Shown here piece by piece: positions 49,843 through 60,409 of a stretch of DNA of 64,000 nucleotides (position 1 is its first letter; each line of letters opens with the position of its first letter). The position numbers were made by a program, and so were the translations under genes. Under the pieces are notes generated by a model. That model saw only the letters and a program-made list of their open reading frames with translations. It ran no database searches and was not told where the DNA came from. The stretch comes from Juglans regia (taxonomy: Eukaryota > Streptophyta > Magnoliopsida > Fagales > Juglandaceae), in contig NC_049901.1 in NCBI RefSeq assembly GCF_001411555.2, positions 6,892,681 through 6,956,680 on the forward strand, in the 5' to 3' direction.

Positions 49843-51426
49843 AGTGTTCCATCGTCGGGTCAGCCACCTTCCACTCGCCTTGCTCCATTGTGACTCCTCT
49901 CACAGTGAGTCTCTGTCGCACGACTATCTTGGGTCTAGTGATGATCTCCCTGCAAACTAAAATGTTTATATATTTTAACTTAAAGCTCATTCTATGTAGA
50001 GATAGAAGGGAAGCCTAGTTTTAGCTTATTACAAATTTGCCCTCTAAGTTATAAGCCAAAACATGAGAGTTTTAAAAAAAAAAATTAATTTTAGTTGGGT
50101 TTGCTGTTATGTTGGGCCTAAGTCTGACTGTAGAAAAACTCGTGTTATTTTTTTTAGTAGGTTCCGGTACAATTTAAATTAGTCTAAAAAGTTGCTTAAC
50201 AGAAAATAATTACGGTTTTAAATTATATAACTTGTTATTATGTTTTTATAGTTAGATTCTGGTAATAAATAAGTTAGAGCTTAAATATTCTGAGGAATTA
50301 AGTGAATATTGAAGAACTTGGGAAGTGATAGTATTTCAGGATTATGAAAATTTTAGGTTTTGAGGAATTACAATAGGTTAATTTAGTATTTCAAGTTTGA
50401 ATATCGACATACGTGTTTGATTGAAAATTTACGAAAATTTCATGACTATTTTATAGGTGACAATTAATATTCGTTCGATACTATTGTGGAAAATTCTGAA
50501 AAAGCTTAAAAAGTCCAGATAAGCGGGATTCCTATGCTAGACTTTGCATAAAAGAAATAACACGAGATTGATTTTGAAAATATGCATGCTTGCTTTAAAA
50601 AGAAACCTAAAAACAATCTCATATATATGTTCTGCATATTCATGGAATCTGTATATAAATGAAGTATTTTTTGTCATGACTGATGTATACATGAGCTTAT
50701 TTTGTTGCATTACGTTTCTAAATTGTGCAAAAAGAGCAGATCTATTTTCGATGTTGCCTCTGTCCGGTCTCTGTTAAGGCCCCGCCATGAGTATAATAGT
50801 GGCATACGGCCTTGCCAGGAGTATAATGGTTGTTTATAACCCTACCACGGAGGTTAAACATGGTATCTATCTCGATGTGATACTCTGATATGATATGAAG
50901 ATGAGGTCTCAGTCTATGATATATCAAAGGATTTTGAATAAGAAAGTTTTATTAAAGTTTCGCTTTGATATTTTGATAACATATTTTGCTTATACATTCT
51001 GAAAACAAATATTTTGATTATGCATTCTGAAAATAAATATTTTGTTTTGCATTCTGAATTTTGTAAATGCTCATGTTTACATACTAGTATATGGTATTTG
51101 CTTACTGAGTTGTTGATAACTCACCATCTATCTCTATAATATTTTTCAGATAATCTAAATATTTTCAACTGAGAATCAAGATTATAGAACATGGGTGAAA
51201 TGATTTAAGCATAGAAGGTTTCTATGAGTATTGGCGATTTTTATTAAGTAGTTTTGTTGTGTTTTGGTGACTTGGTATTTTGGAAGGTTGATTATATTGA
51301 GGTAGTTGATTTGAAACAATAATTTCTATATGACATTGAGAATTTGAAGTCATAAATATATTATTGAAATGTGAGTTTAAGTGACAGTAAGTAACTCTCC
51401 AACCCTATCCGGATGGGCGCGTCACA
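46900..51426 (+). mobile_element. Ty3/gypsy-type LTR element without pol
   Basis: A primer-binding site TGGTATCAGAGACAGG (46952-46967) follows an LTR-like end (ACCGTTACA). About 1.35 kb of non-coding interior follows, then the typical gypsy pol tail AATTTCGAGGACGAAATTTT and purine tract GGGAGAGGA just before the 3' LTR. The interior has no gag or pol domain; instead it has degenerate repeats of GTTTGAGATTCTGCAGACTA-like text. The 5' LTR is mostly missing or too diverged to delimit. This is either a large-deletion derivative or a non-autonomous relative of a Tekay/Del-type chromovirus. Confidence 0.7.
48319..51426 (+). repeat. Gypsy-type 3' LTR, about 3.1 kb
   Basis: Begins TGTAACACCCGGGTCC and ends GGGCGCGTCACA, a TG...CA pair typical of long-LTR gypsy elements. 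It contains a GC-rich segment (48950-49760) with overlapping open frames in most frames, a (CT)n tract at 49800-49841, and the tandem phrase GGCCTTGCCAGGAGTATAAT (with CCCGCCATGAGTATAATAGT) near 50780. These frames match no protein I know and are not called as genes. Confidence 0.7.
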
Positions 51427-52442
51427 GTTTTTCAATGTGGCCTGAGAGAACTCCATTTCACCTAATCGTGACATTTTCTTTTTCCACTCACCAGACAACA
51501 TTTCATTTTCTTCTTTTCTTTTCTTCCTTTTTTTTTCCCCCAGAAAATTTACCTTGCTGCCGTTTGACCTACTAAAAGTAAAGATAATTCATTCTCCCTT
51601 TATAACTGGCATTAGCATCACCTGCCAATGATCTGAATTGTACTATAAACATCATTGAGAATTGCTAAGAAGTCAGTTAAAGAACCAACATATGTAGAAA
51701 TCTGCAGGAAAACTTGTATCGCATATTGCCTGAAACAGATTGTTTCTCGGGAACTAAATGTACATGCAACCATCTATAATGTTTGAAATATTACATGTAT
51801 TAGTCAATTAGATACGGAGGGAACACAATAAATTTCAATTAGTAAAAAAAACAAACCAGCTCTGCAGTTCACTCATCTATGTGATAAAGATTTAAAGAAG
51901 ATTGTAATTAGCACGTACAATTCACGTTGCCTTAGATGAGTTCATGCACAATTATTGATGAGAACAAGTGTCATGAACAATCTAACAGAAAGTTTGAGAA
52001 TGTTGAATGTATCACTACAACAAAACCAAACAATTAAAATTAAGTGGAAAAAAGTAGAATGAATTAGAATTAGCATAAAGCATTTCAGAATCCAATACAA
52101 AGAAAAAGCAAGCTCACATAGTTTGCATCTTCAACATAGCAAGATAACATAAAAGATTGATAGTTATGTTCTGATTTATTCAACATTGTCCAGTCTTTTT
52201 TTTTTTTTTTTGGTGGGGGGGTCGGGTGGAGTTGTATACAGACCAACGGTGGAAAAATTTATACACCAACCATATGACAGCGTGTTCTTCATTCCCATTA
52301 GCCAGTGCACTCGCTTGCATTAGCCAGTGCCGAGAGTTTTATTTATCTGACAAGAAGTCTGCCATAGAGCTCTTTGGCTCCGATATCATTCTAAGCAATG
52401 TAGTTCTACCATATTCCCATACTTTTGATCTCATAAAATGCC
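51427..52442. other. 3' flank of the PI4K-gamma gene
   Basis: AT-rich. The part nearest 52442 is probably its 3' UTR (minus strand). A poly-T/G tract is at 52198-52225. No other gene is seen. Confidence 0.4.
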
Positions 52443-54341
52443 TCAAAACTGACAAGATGTCCCAAGTCTCTGTCTTTGTCTTTGACCGAGACTCCCTGAT
52501 TTGTGATTAGCAAAAGCCGGGTAAAGCAACCTGTGGAAATTCTCAAGAAACTGCAACCACTCCTCTTCACTCATATCTGCCAACTTTACGAAGCTACTGC
52601 TTGCAGGCAGCTGCTCATTCACACTCCTGTTTCCAGATGATGTACCAGCCAAATACCCGCATTTTTTTACTCCACCCGAGTGTCGCCAGCTCTTCTCACG
52701 AACACTGATGTTTTTCATAGACATCGACAGCTTCGAAACATTTAGATTCCTGTCCCGCATAAGGCCAGCATGTTCATCTCCCCTTTGAGGTAATTCATCC
52801 CCATCAAAATCTACCACCTCCTCTTCCTCAACACTCTCATCTAACTTATAGAGTATATTTTGGCCATTCCCGCCCATTGATCCCAAATGAAATGTTGTTT
52901 CAGTAGTCAGTTTCTCTTTCATATTTGAAGCTAATCCCAAACCCTCTTCCTTGTAATCTATGTCAAATTGAAACTCATCCTTTTCTCCTGCTTGCACCTC
53001 AGAAGTTGATGTCTCCCGCTCTTCTAACAGTTTCCTGGCCTCCATGCATATTAGCTCAAGCTCACTTGGCTCCTCCTCATGGCCCCAAAACTCCCTACTC
53101 ATCATCTCACCAATTTCAGCAAGACGGAGCCCAAAAACTGCTGCTTGCTTGAGGAAAGTTGTGCAAAGGACCAAGACCCTAAGACATGCCTCTCGAATCA
53201 TGGGCAGCTCCATTCTAAGCATTTCAGAATCCGAGAACGGGTCAAGATGATCTATATACTCAAGCTCGTCCTCAGAGAAAGGGATTGATGCCTGGGGCCA
53301 ATGGACCCACTCAAAGTATGGGTCCTCCAAGCTCTCGGGTAAGCAAAGGCCATGATCAATGGGAACAAGCTCCACCTGACCTAACCTCCCCACCACATCA
53401 AGCTTCCTAACAAGAAGGTTTCCTGCATGTCTGTCTGTGTTTAAAATTCGGATATCTAAAATTCCTATCCTGTGCACAGCAGCAACAGGGAAACTAGAAG
53501 TACCATAATCACTAGCATCAAAATCATGAGGAATAAACTGCTGAAGAGATGCTATCTTGCTGACCTGCTTCCTATTTAGTTGCATACAATAACGATTCAC
53601 CTCATCATTAACATTAAAAACAGAATGTGTGATCTTCACAAGGGCAGTAGAGGGCACATTGGCAAAATGGCCACGGTCAAGAAGGTAAGCCGCAACTTCT
53701 CTATATCCCGTCTCTCCAACCCGCACCGTACGTTTCAAGCCAGATTGCCCAAGGGTTTTACCGACAAAACCTTTTGGGTTGTTTGGGGCATAAGGTTCCT
53801 CATCAGTTGGTTTCACAATAGCAACATTTTCACCAAGGGAATTTCTAAAATAATAAGCACCTCCAAGCCCACTACAAATGGGAGTCGGATCAACACCAGC
53901 TTTTATTGCCTTTGCAATGACCTCAACCAGTTCTTTCATTGTAGAAGATTGATTTGAGCACCCTAATATCTCGATAGGGCTGCCCTGATCCCTCTGCTGA
54001 AGATCACCTCTCATAGTGGGTGAGAGACAAGGTGTAGACGAGCTTCTGTGCAAGAAGTTCCTGGCAAGAAGAAGTGGAGAATCATTTCTAACAACACTCA
54101 GATCATTCTTCAACACTGTATCACCACAAATCAATGAGCTTTCCTCTGTTGGGACATTAAGGGCAACCTGTAACTTCCTCTTCACTGTGTGGGCATTGTC
54201 ACACCGGTCCAACTCTATACCCAAAACACAGCCAGATTCTGTCTGTACAAATACACGTCGCCTCCGAGAAGGTTTTCTTTCCATTCTATCATTACCACCA
54301 CACTCGCCACCAAGAGGTCCTCTAAAGGTTGCAGCTGCCAT
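52443..54341 (-). CDS. Phosphatidylinositol 4-kinase gamma (ubiquitin-like domain kinase)
   Basis: One open frame of 632 residues without introns; the ATG is at 54341-54339. Residues 28-95 form a single ubiquitin-like domain (VFVQTESGCVLGIELDRCDN). Residues 150-440 form the PI3/4-kinase-like domain: nucleotide-binding AIVKPTDEEP (Lys177), catalytic DRHAGN (303-308) and DHG (329-331). The C-terminus is acidic and Ser-rich with a conserved SMSMKNISVREKSW stretch. The architecture matches plant PI4Kgamma proteins with one UBL (such as At1g13640, At1g26270, At2g03890). Family members bind RPN10 and other substrates, and several act as Ser/Thr protein kinases more than as lipid kinases, so the reaction here is open. 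The frame is intact and probably functional. Confidence 0.93.
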   Translation of the reverse strand: MAAATFRGPLGGECGGNDRMERKPSRRRRVFVQTESGCVLGIELDRCDNAHTVKRKLQVALNVPTEESSLICGDTVLKNDLSVVRNDSPLLLARNFLHRSSSTPCLSPTMRGDLQQRDQGSPIEILGCSNQSSTMKELVEVIAKAIKAGVDPTPICSGLGGAYYFRNSLGENVAIVKPTDEEPYAPNNPKGFVGKTLGQSGLKRTVRVGETGYREVAAYLLDRGHFANVPSTALVKITHSVFNVNDEVNRYCMQLNRKQVSKIASLQQFIPHDFDASDYGTSSFPVAAVHRIGILDIRILNTDRHAGNLLVRKLDVVGRLGQVELVPIDHGLCLPESLEDPYFEWVHWPQASIPFSEDELEYIDHLDPFSDSEMLRMELPMIREACLRVLVLCTTFLKQAAVFGLRLAEIGEMMSREFWGHEEEPSELELICMEARKLLEERETSTSEVQAGEKDEFQFDIDYKEEGLGLASNMKEKLTTETTFHLGSMGGNGQNILYKLDESVEEEEVVDFDGDELPQRGDEHAGLMRDRNLNVSKLSMSMKNISVREKSWRHSGGVKKCGYLAGTSSGNRSVNEQLPASSSFVKLADMSEEEWLQFLENFHRLLYPAFANHKSGSLGQRQRQRLGTSCQF

Positions 54342-56000
54342 CAGTGTTATGTGTAGGATGTATGTATGAGGCCCAGATCAGGAGACATGAAAGGAAGAGG
54401 TGAACTGTTTAAAGCCAGCAGCAGAGGTGGTGGCAGCAGAGAGCTTTTCTCTCAGGCAGATGCCTAATTCAAATGCTGGCAATTGGAGTGAAAATGTTGT
54501 GTAGTGAGTGATCATAATTAAACCAGTCAACTGCAAAATGTGCCTGTGATTCTCACATCGGAACAGCTATTCATTGATGAGATGCAGAGTTCAAAACAAA
54601 GAAAAATCGCTACATCGGAGAACCATCTGATAAAATAACAGAGTCAGTTGGATTTTTGGTAGAAATTTCAAAACCATTGACAAGAAGAAAAAATGTCAAG
54701 TACAAAATTTCTTTATATGTAGTTAAAAAAGAGCTGCTCGCTCGCTATCCAAGGAACACAGTCCCTGAATTTCTATTCATTTCTTATTTTGAAAATCCCC
54801 AAGAGAGAGAGAGAGAGAGAGAGAGTCAACTCCGAGTTTCTTATCCACTTGGTTCACATTTGCAAAATGCTAGGTCAAATTTTAGTCTGCAAATAAGCAT
54901 CAAATTTCACAACTTTCGAGAGAGAAACCACAAATCCAAGGGACGGGATAAAAAATAAAAGAGAAATAATTGCACCAACTTACCACCATTTTAGCTTGAA
55001 TAAAGTTGTAAGTACTACGAGTTTGAGCAAGCATATATCCAACCATGCCAGGAATCATATTTATTTGGAAATATATCAAACTAAACAAGTAGATTGCCTT
55101 TTATAAACATAAAATCAACCATTTGACAACTTGCATCGTGCAGGACAATCGTTCTATATTTCAACTGCCCCCTCTCAAAGAACGATAAACCTTAAAGGGA
55201 AATCAGACAGCGTTAACGTGACTAAATTTTAAATCCAAAACTATCTTATTCAGATCTCACTACTTCAGAACGTATATTTTTTGTTTCTAATAAATTAGAA
55301 TGTATCACTTTGAAACAGAAACAAACAATCATTAATTTCCTCGAACAATTTCGAATAAAATAAGAGCAACCCAAATGATTAGAGACCAAAACAAATTATG
55401 GAATTCAACAAACTACTCTTAATAAAGAGGTTTCACAGACACTAAACACAAAATACGATATATACTTTCAATTCGAAATCAGATGAGATTCCTCGCCCTT
55501 TTAGCCTTCTGAAAGAGCTGACAAATACCAACTTTCATTTCTAGATAGAAAACTAACTATATATACGAAAAAAGAACATTACAAATATCAATAAAAAGAT
55601 AATTGAAAAGGACCGAATTTTGCAGAGAAAAACGCTCGCGCGCATACACAAATTGTGAGGAAATTACTAGCTAAAGTTGAAAAAATGTTCACGATTCACA
55701 TAAAAATCTCAAAGTTGGTTTCTTGAAAAAACAGAGATGAAGAATCGGGCCACGGCCGAAGTCGGAGAACCGAGAAAATCGAACTCACCAGATGTCCCGG
55801 GATCGGAAACTGGACGGCGGAGCCCTGCGGAGAGCAACCGCCGTGAACGAACAGCAGAGATCCGACGGAGTAAAAAAAGATCAACGGCCACGATTGGACG
55901 GAATCTAAACCCGTTGGGTCAGTTCAGTTGGCCACTCTCCCGCTTTTGGGGATTTTTCATTTTTATATTCTTTCTTTTGCTCATATTAACGGTTAAAAAG
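54342..56000 (-). promoter_or_regulatory. 5' UTR region and promoter of the PI4K-gamma gene
   Basis: On the minus strand a GC-rich leader exon probably lies near 55930-55790, with donor CTG|GTGAGT (55789-55788). A leader intron would then reach an acceptor such as TTTAAACAG upstream of the ATG. A TATA-like AATATAAAAA is at 55970-55961. Between 54400 and 55700 I see only AT-rich intron-like sequence and a (GA)n run (54805-54826). Inferred from signals; no transcript data. Confidence 0.4.
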
Positions 56001-56140
56001 CGAAGCAGCAGGGCCAGTGACGTGAACACGCGCTCAGGATAAAGCCACGTGGTGATCTTGTGATGACGTGGCGAGATCTAGTTCGGGCTACGATACGTTG
56101 CGTTTTTGCGCGGCTTAAACCTGTACGCTTGTGGAAGACG

Positions 56141-56588
56141 ATGGAAGAGAACACGGAGATTACACGAGTACGACAGATACTTCAACGTGAATAAGGCGAG
56201 CTTAACCTCGACGCTGGCCGCTCGAAGATCCCGTACTCGCCGACGCCCGCAAGGATCCGACCTTCTCGGACGTTGACACCCTCATCAGCTCGAGTTGGGG
56301 CAGCGCCATGAGCGTCTCCGTCGTCAAGTTGGACGGCACTTCCTTCGGAACTCACTGCCGCCTCTCATCTCTCGGCTTGGAATTTCGACGAGCACGTTAC
56401 CGTGACTAAAAAAAACTTAGCATTTAAGGCTGGTTGATAATGCCTGTTTAAACGATGTTGTTTTCTGCTGGTGAAGGAGATGTGGCGGTGATGAATTCGG
56501 CTACGGTGTAGGATTGTAAGCTTGCAATCGAGGAGAAAGTGAGCGCGACATGGAGCAACCCTTGATGGATCATCGTCACATTTCATGA
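56141..56588 (+). pseudogene. U11/U12 snRNP 25 kDa protein (SNRNP25) pseudogene
   Basis: Plus-strand pieces in three frames match the ubiquitin-like U11/U12-25K protein of the minor spliceosome. The start MEENTE is at 56141. NVNKASLTSTLAA follows after a frame change. From 56221 the text reads LEDPVLADARKDPTFSDVDT, then LISSSWGSAMSVSVVKLDG and TSF, corresponding to the conserved DPVLADVPKxPTLSDVDTLI block. After about 125 bp of non-matching sequence, which fits an intron remnant, DVAVMNSATV resumes at 56479, followed by TAG, DCKLAIEEKV, and in another frame MDHRHIS then a stop (56588). At least two frameshifts and two stops are present. The intron remnant means that it arose by DNA duplication, not from an mRNA copy. 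The 3' exons (KHVWANF region) are absent. Confidence 0.8.
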
Positions 56589-57954
56589 TAACTTGTTTAG
56601 TTCGTAGATTATTATCGTACTCGTGTAATCATGACAAAAATTATATGAGATATTCCGGAGCGCTATGTCATATCAAAGGGTTCTCAAAGGCATTCGAAGA
56701 AGCTGGAGAAAGCACCGTACGTTTCTTCCATGGTCTTGATAAATGACAAGCTTGGATGAACAAATCAATCATGTACTTATGATGCTGGACAGGTTATATA
56801 TGGATCTTCTTTGTTGATATTTTTCTACAAATATTGTTGCCAAGAGTAACGTTGTTAGAACTTAGATCCAAAATATGAACAAACTGTTTGACCTATTTCT
56901 TACTAAGTAATAATTCATGAAATAGAATACCTCAAGATCAAAACTCAAATTATTGAGGGAAATTAATGACCTCATTACCATGACTTACGTACGTACGTTC
57001 TCCTGCATCATTTTCAGTGCTTTACTTGTTTGTGTCGTGCTTAATTCTAAGTATGCTTGTGAATGTTTAGGTAATTTCAGATGATTTAAATTGATCTGTA
57101 AATTGTAATAGTTTGTAAATTTTATTGATATGTGTTTGAATGTAAATATGTTAAGATATGTGTTTGAATGAATTGAGTAGATTGAGATGTGTTTAACTTT
57201 TTTATGATAAGTTAAAAAAATAGTGAATCTCATCAATGATTAATTTGAGATAAATTGAATTGATTTCAATAACCAAAGGTCCAAACACACCCAATCTTCC
57301 TAGAATATTAATATGGAAAATGCTTATAGGAAAACCAATAGTGCATTTTGTATTTTTTTTAATATTAGAAAAAAAAAAGAGTTAAAATGCACTATTGATT
57401 AGATGCATTAGTCCCTATAACATGATCTTATTTAGAGCATTCTCATTGGTTTAGATAAAGATAAAATTAAAATCACATGTTTTGTTTTTTGTTTATTTCA
57501 TTCAAGGGAGATTTTCATATTGGATTATCCATCTAGTAGTTAAAATAATAATTAAATTTTATTAATTAAATTTTTTTATAATTTATTTTATCTAATATAT
57601 TTTTTCTCATATTTTGCAATTCAAACTCATTATAAATTGTAGAAACCCCAAGCATGCACCTATATATATAAATAATAATTAGCGGTGCAACTATTATGTA
57701 GCAACGAAATTAGAGAGAAGTTAATATAAATTATTCAATGAAGGGTAAATAATAACCGTACAAATATATATAGAGAGAGACTGCTAGGGCCACTGAGAGG
57801 GGTCTTGAGAGTTTCTCCAGAGAAGTGCTAAATGACTTCTTTTTTTTTTTTTATTTGGTGTATGTTTTTCAAGTATTTTTTAAATCACTTTAAATATTAA
57901 AAAAAAAGAAAAAAAAACTTATAAACTCATTTAAAAACATTTATTTTTAATCAC

Positions 57955-58135
57955 CATATTAAAAATATTTCATTTCATTTCATCATTATAATTTTTTTAA
58001 ATTTTCATATAAAATATAATAAATAATTTAATTTTTTCAAATCTCAAAATAATAATAATATTAAAAAATAATATTTTAATAATATATTATTCAACTTTTA
58101 TTTAAAATTATCTCATCTCATATTATTATCAAAAA
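57955..58135. repeat. GAGATGAG-type MITE copy
   Basis: Shares AAAATATAATAAATAATTTA and AATAATAATATTAAAAAATA with 18411-18616 and ends TTATCTCATCTCATATTATT. The right end has lost the CACTATCCAAAC motif. Confidence 0.7.
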
Positions 58136-58564
58136 TAATACACTGAATAACAATTCTACTTTGTCAATGCATTAATTATGCAAGCAGCCATCTATATACA
58201 TCCCTTTGTCCTTTTTTATTTTTGTTTTGTTTGGCCAAACCAACAAAGCATAAACAAAACAAAACAAAAAAAGAGAATGAATTAGCTAGGATCCAATATA
58301 TGTGGTCTACATTCTCAAGGGCACCTGGATAAAGAGTTCTAATATAATAACATGTATAAAGTACTACATCCAATGCTTACATATAATGATGGGTATTAGT
58401 TCAAACTACTCATTACAAAGAAAATAAACAAATTAGTTGAAACTGGTAATTAATGTTCGTTTACTTTTGCTTAAAAAAGGCCCCTTTTGTAGTAGTCGTG
58501 CATATATAATACACACATCATTGCCAAATAAAGCTTTTGTCCATTGACATGGGAAATTGTAATC

Positions 58565-58745
58565 TTAATAATAAAAAATTAATATTTTATCTCATTTTAT
58601 TATTATAATTTTTTTAAATTTTAACATAAAATATAATAAATAATTTAACTTTTTAAATTTTAAAATAATAATAATATTAAAAAATAATATTTTATTCAAC
58701 TTTTATCTAAAACTATTTCTTCTTATCTCACTATCCAAACCTCAC
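58565..58745. repeat. GAGATGAG-type MITE copy
   Basis: Same family as 18411-18616 and 57955-58135; ends TTATCTCACTATCCAAAC. Roughly 600 bp from the previous copy and in the same orientation. Confidence 0.75.
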
Positions 58746-59497
58746 CGTACCTAATGATTTTTCGATCCCACGGTGCCATCTGTTTATAGTTTTCTGTACA
58801 AATTCAAGTACAAACAATAGGAGAAAACATTGCTCTTCTTATCCAACGTGCTTTGGTTGATTTGGATGAATTAATTAAGATATCCATAGTTTACATTGTT
58901 GCATTATTTTTATATACAAAATCAGAAAGCATACTTCCACTCAATAGAAAAATGAGTACCACTTTTAATTACAAGAGTCATTATTAATACTAGTGATATA
59001 ATTCCAAAGACATATTTTTATGTAACTATTTTTTTTTATAAATACTTTAATTATAATTTATAAAAGAATTTTATACAAATAAATTTATAAACTAATGTTG
59101 TTTGATATTGTGCGTCAGATTGTAAGATCATTTTTATTATAAAATATATTTATCAAATCACATAAAATCACATCAAATTATGAGTTTATTTCTATTAAAT
59201 TAATGTGTCTGTAGTATTTTTTTAATAACCCATTATTTAACTTAATTTAAGAACATGAATTCGGACATTTGATTTATAATATTTTCTCACTTTCTTTTTT
59301 TTTATGAAAAAAAATATTTTCTCACATTCAATTTTCTTCCGAAATTATAGTTAAGATATTCAATCCCTACTCTCAACTCTCAAGTCTTATATATTAACTA
59401 TAATTTTAATTAACCTTTTTTTTTTCATCAAAATCAAAAACAAAAAAGCCAAGTTCTGCTTTTTACTATCTCAAAGTCTCAAAACAAATATTTGATG

Positions 59498-59992
59498 GTT
59501 GTGTTTGAATGTTGCGTTGAATTTAATTTTTTATAAATAATAATAAATTGAAATGATAGAGTAAGTTTTGTAAAATTTATCTAAGATAAGTTTATATGTA
59601 TTTAGTTATTAAGATGAATTTAAATATATTTATAGAAAATTAAAAAATATTATGAATCCCGTATGTAAAGAGGTGTTAAGTTGAAAAATATTGTATATTC
59701 TATATGTAAAGAATTTGAGTAATGTTACATATAGTTATTGAATGTGTAAATACCGTACAGTCATTTTGAAAAAGAGTGAGGTTTATTCATAAAAAATTAA
59801 TTTATTTTCATGTGAGTCTCATATTTATTTATTTTTTTTAAAATGACTGTACGGTGCTTGCATATTCACGATTGTAAGTATCATTTCATAAATAATTTTA
59901 AATTAAGATGAATTTAATAATTTGAAAGTTATGTATTTAAATATTAAAAAAAATTTAAATCTGTACCGAACTGCAATAAACCAAACGCAGCC
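59498..59992. mobile_element. MITE with a second MITE nested inside
   Basis: The outer element has ends GGTTGTGTTTGAATGT (59498) and AAACCAAACGCAGCC... reading inward from 59992. Inside it, at 59719-59887, is a second element with inverted repeats of about 50 bp: GTAATGTTACATATAGTTAT at left and the complement of GAAATGATACTTACAATCG at right, both followed by ACCGTACAGTCATTTT. No coding content. Confidence 0.6.
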
Positions 59993-60060
59993 TATATATA
60001 TCTTTCAACGTGTGACCACTACCAGAAAAAGACGCACAACCAAAGGCGGAGTCTTTCACA

Positions 60061-60092
60061 GCACGTGGAATAGTCCAAAAGTCACGTGACTT
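60061..60092 (+). promoter_or_regulatory. G-box pair upstream of the RRT1-like gene
   Basis: GCACGTGG (60061-60068) and the perfect palindrome AAGTCACGTGACTT (60079-60092) lie about 320-350 bp before the ATG at 60410. Both contain CACGTG, a binding site for bZIP and bHLH/PIF factors. A functional role is inferred from position only. Confidence 0.5.
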
Positions 60093-60409
60093 ATTTTGTA
60101 CGGAGCCACAGGCCCACACTCACGGCCTATGGCAATTGAAATCTCCGTGTAGTTGGTGGACAGTGCTTCTCACGATCTGAAAGAGAGAGTGGGTTTTTGT
60201 CCAGAAACATGTTAGATATAGGGTAGATGTCCGTCTGTCCAACCGAAACATCTTCTGTAGTGCACTAGACATGAACTCACACGTGTAAACTCTCTTTCTT
60301 CCATTCGTCTGAGTTTCCTCCTCCTTCAAGGCTGTCAGTCAGTGAGAGGGAAAGAGAAAGGGAGATTTTCTTGGAGGAGATACAGGAAGACGTGTAGAGG
60401 GAGGTTTCT

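Larger units (their letters stand above)
56589..60060. other. MITE-rich intergenic region
   Basis: No gene is supported. Copies of the GAGATGAG MITE lie at 57955-58135 and 58565-58745, and nested MITEs near 59498-59992. An hAT-type end (TTAGAGCATTCTCATTGG) is at about 57434, but its other end is not resolved. Confidence 0.5.

Noticed and set aside
48956..49990. Many overlapping frames in the GC-rich part of the gypsy LTR
   Set aside because: They lie inside an LTR, end in a CT microsatellite and show no protein family.
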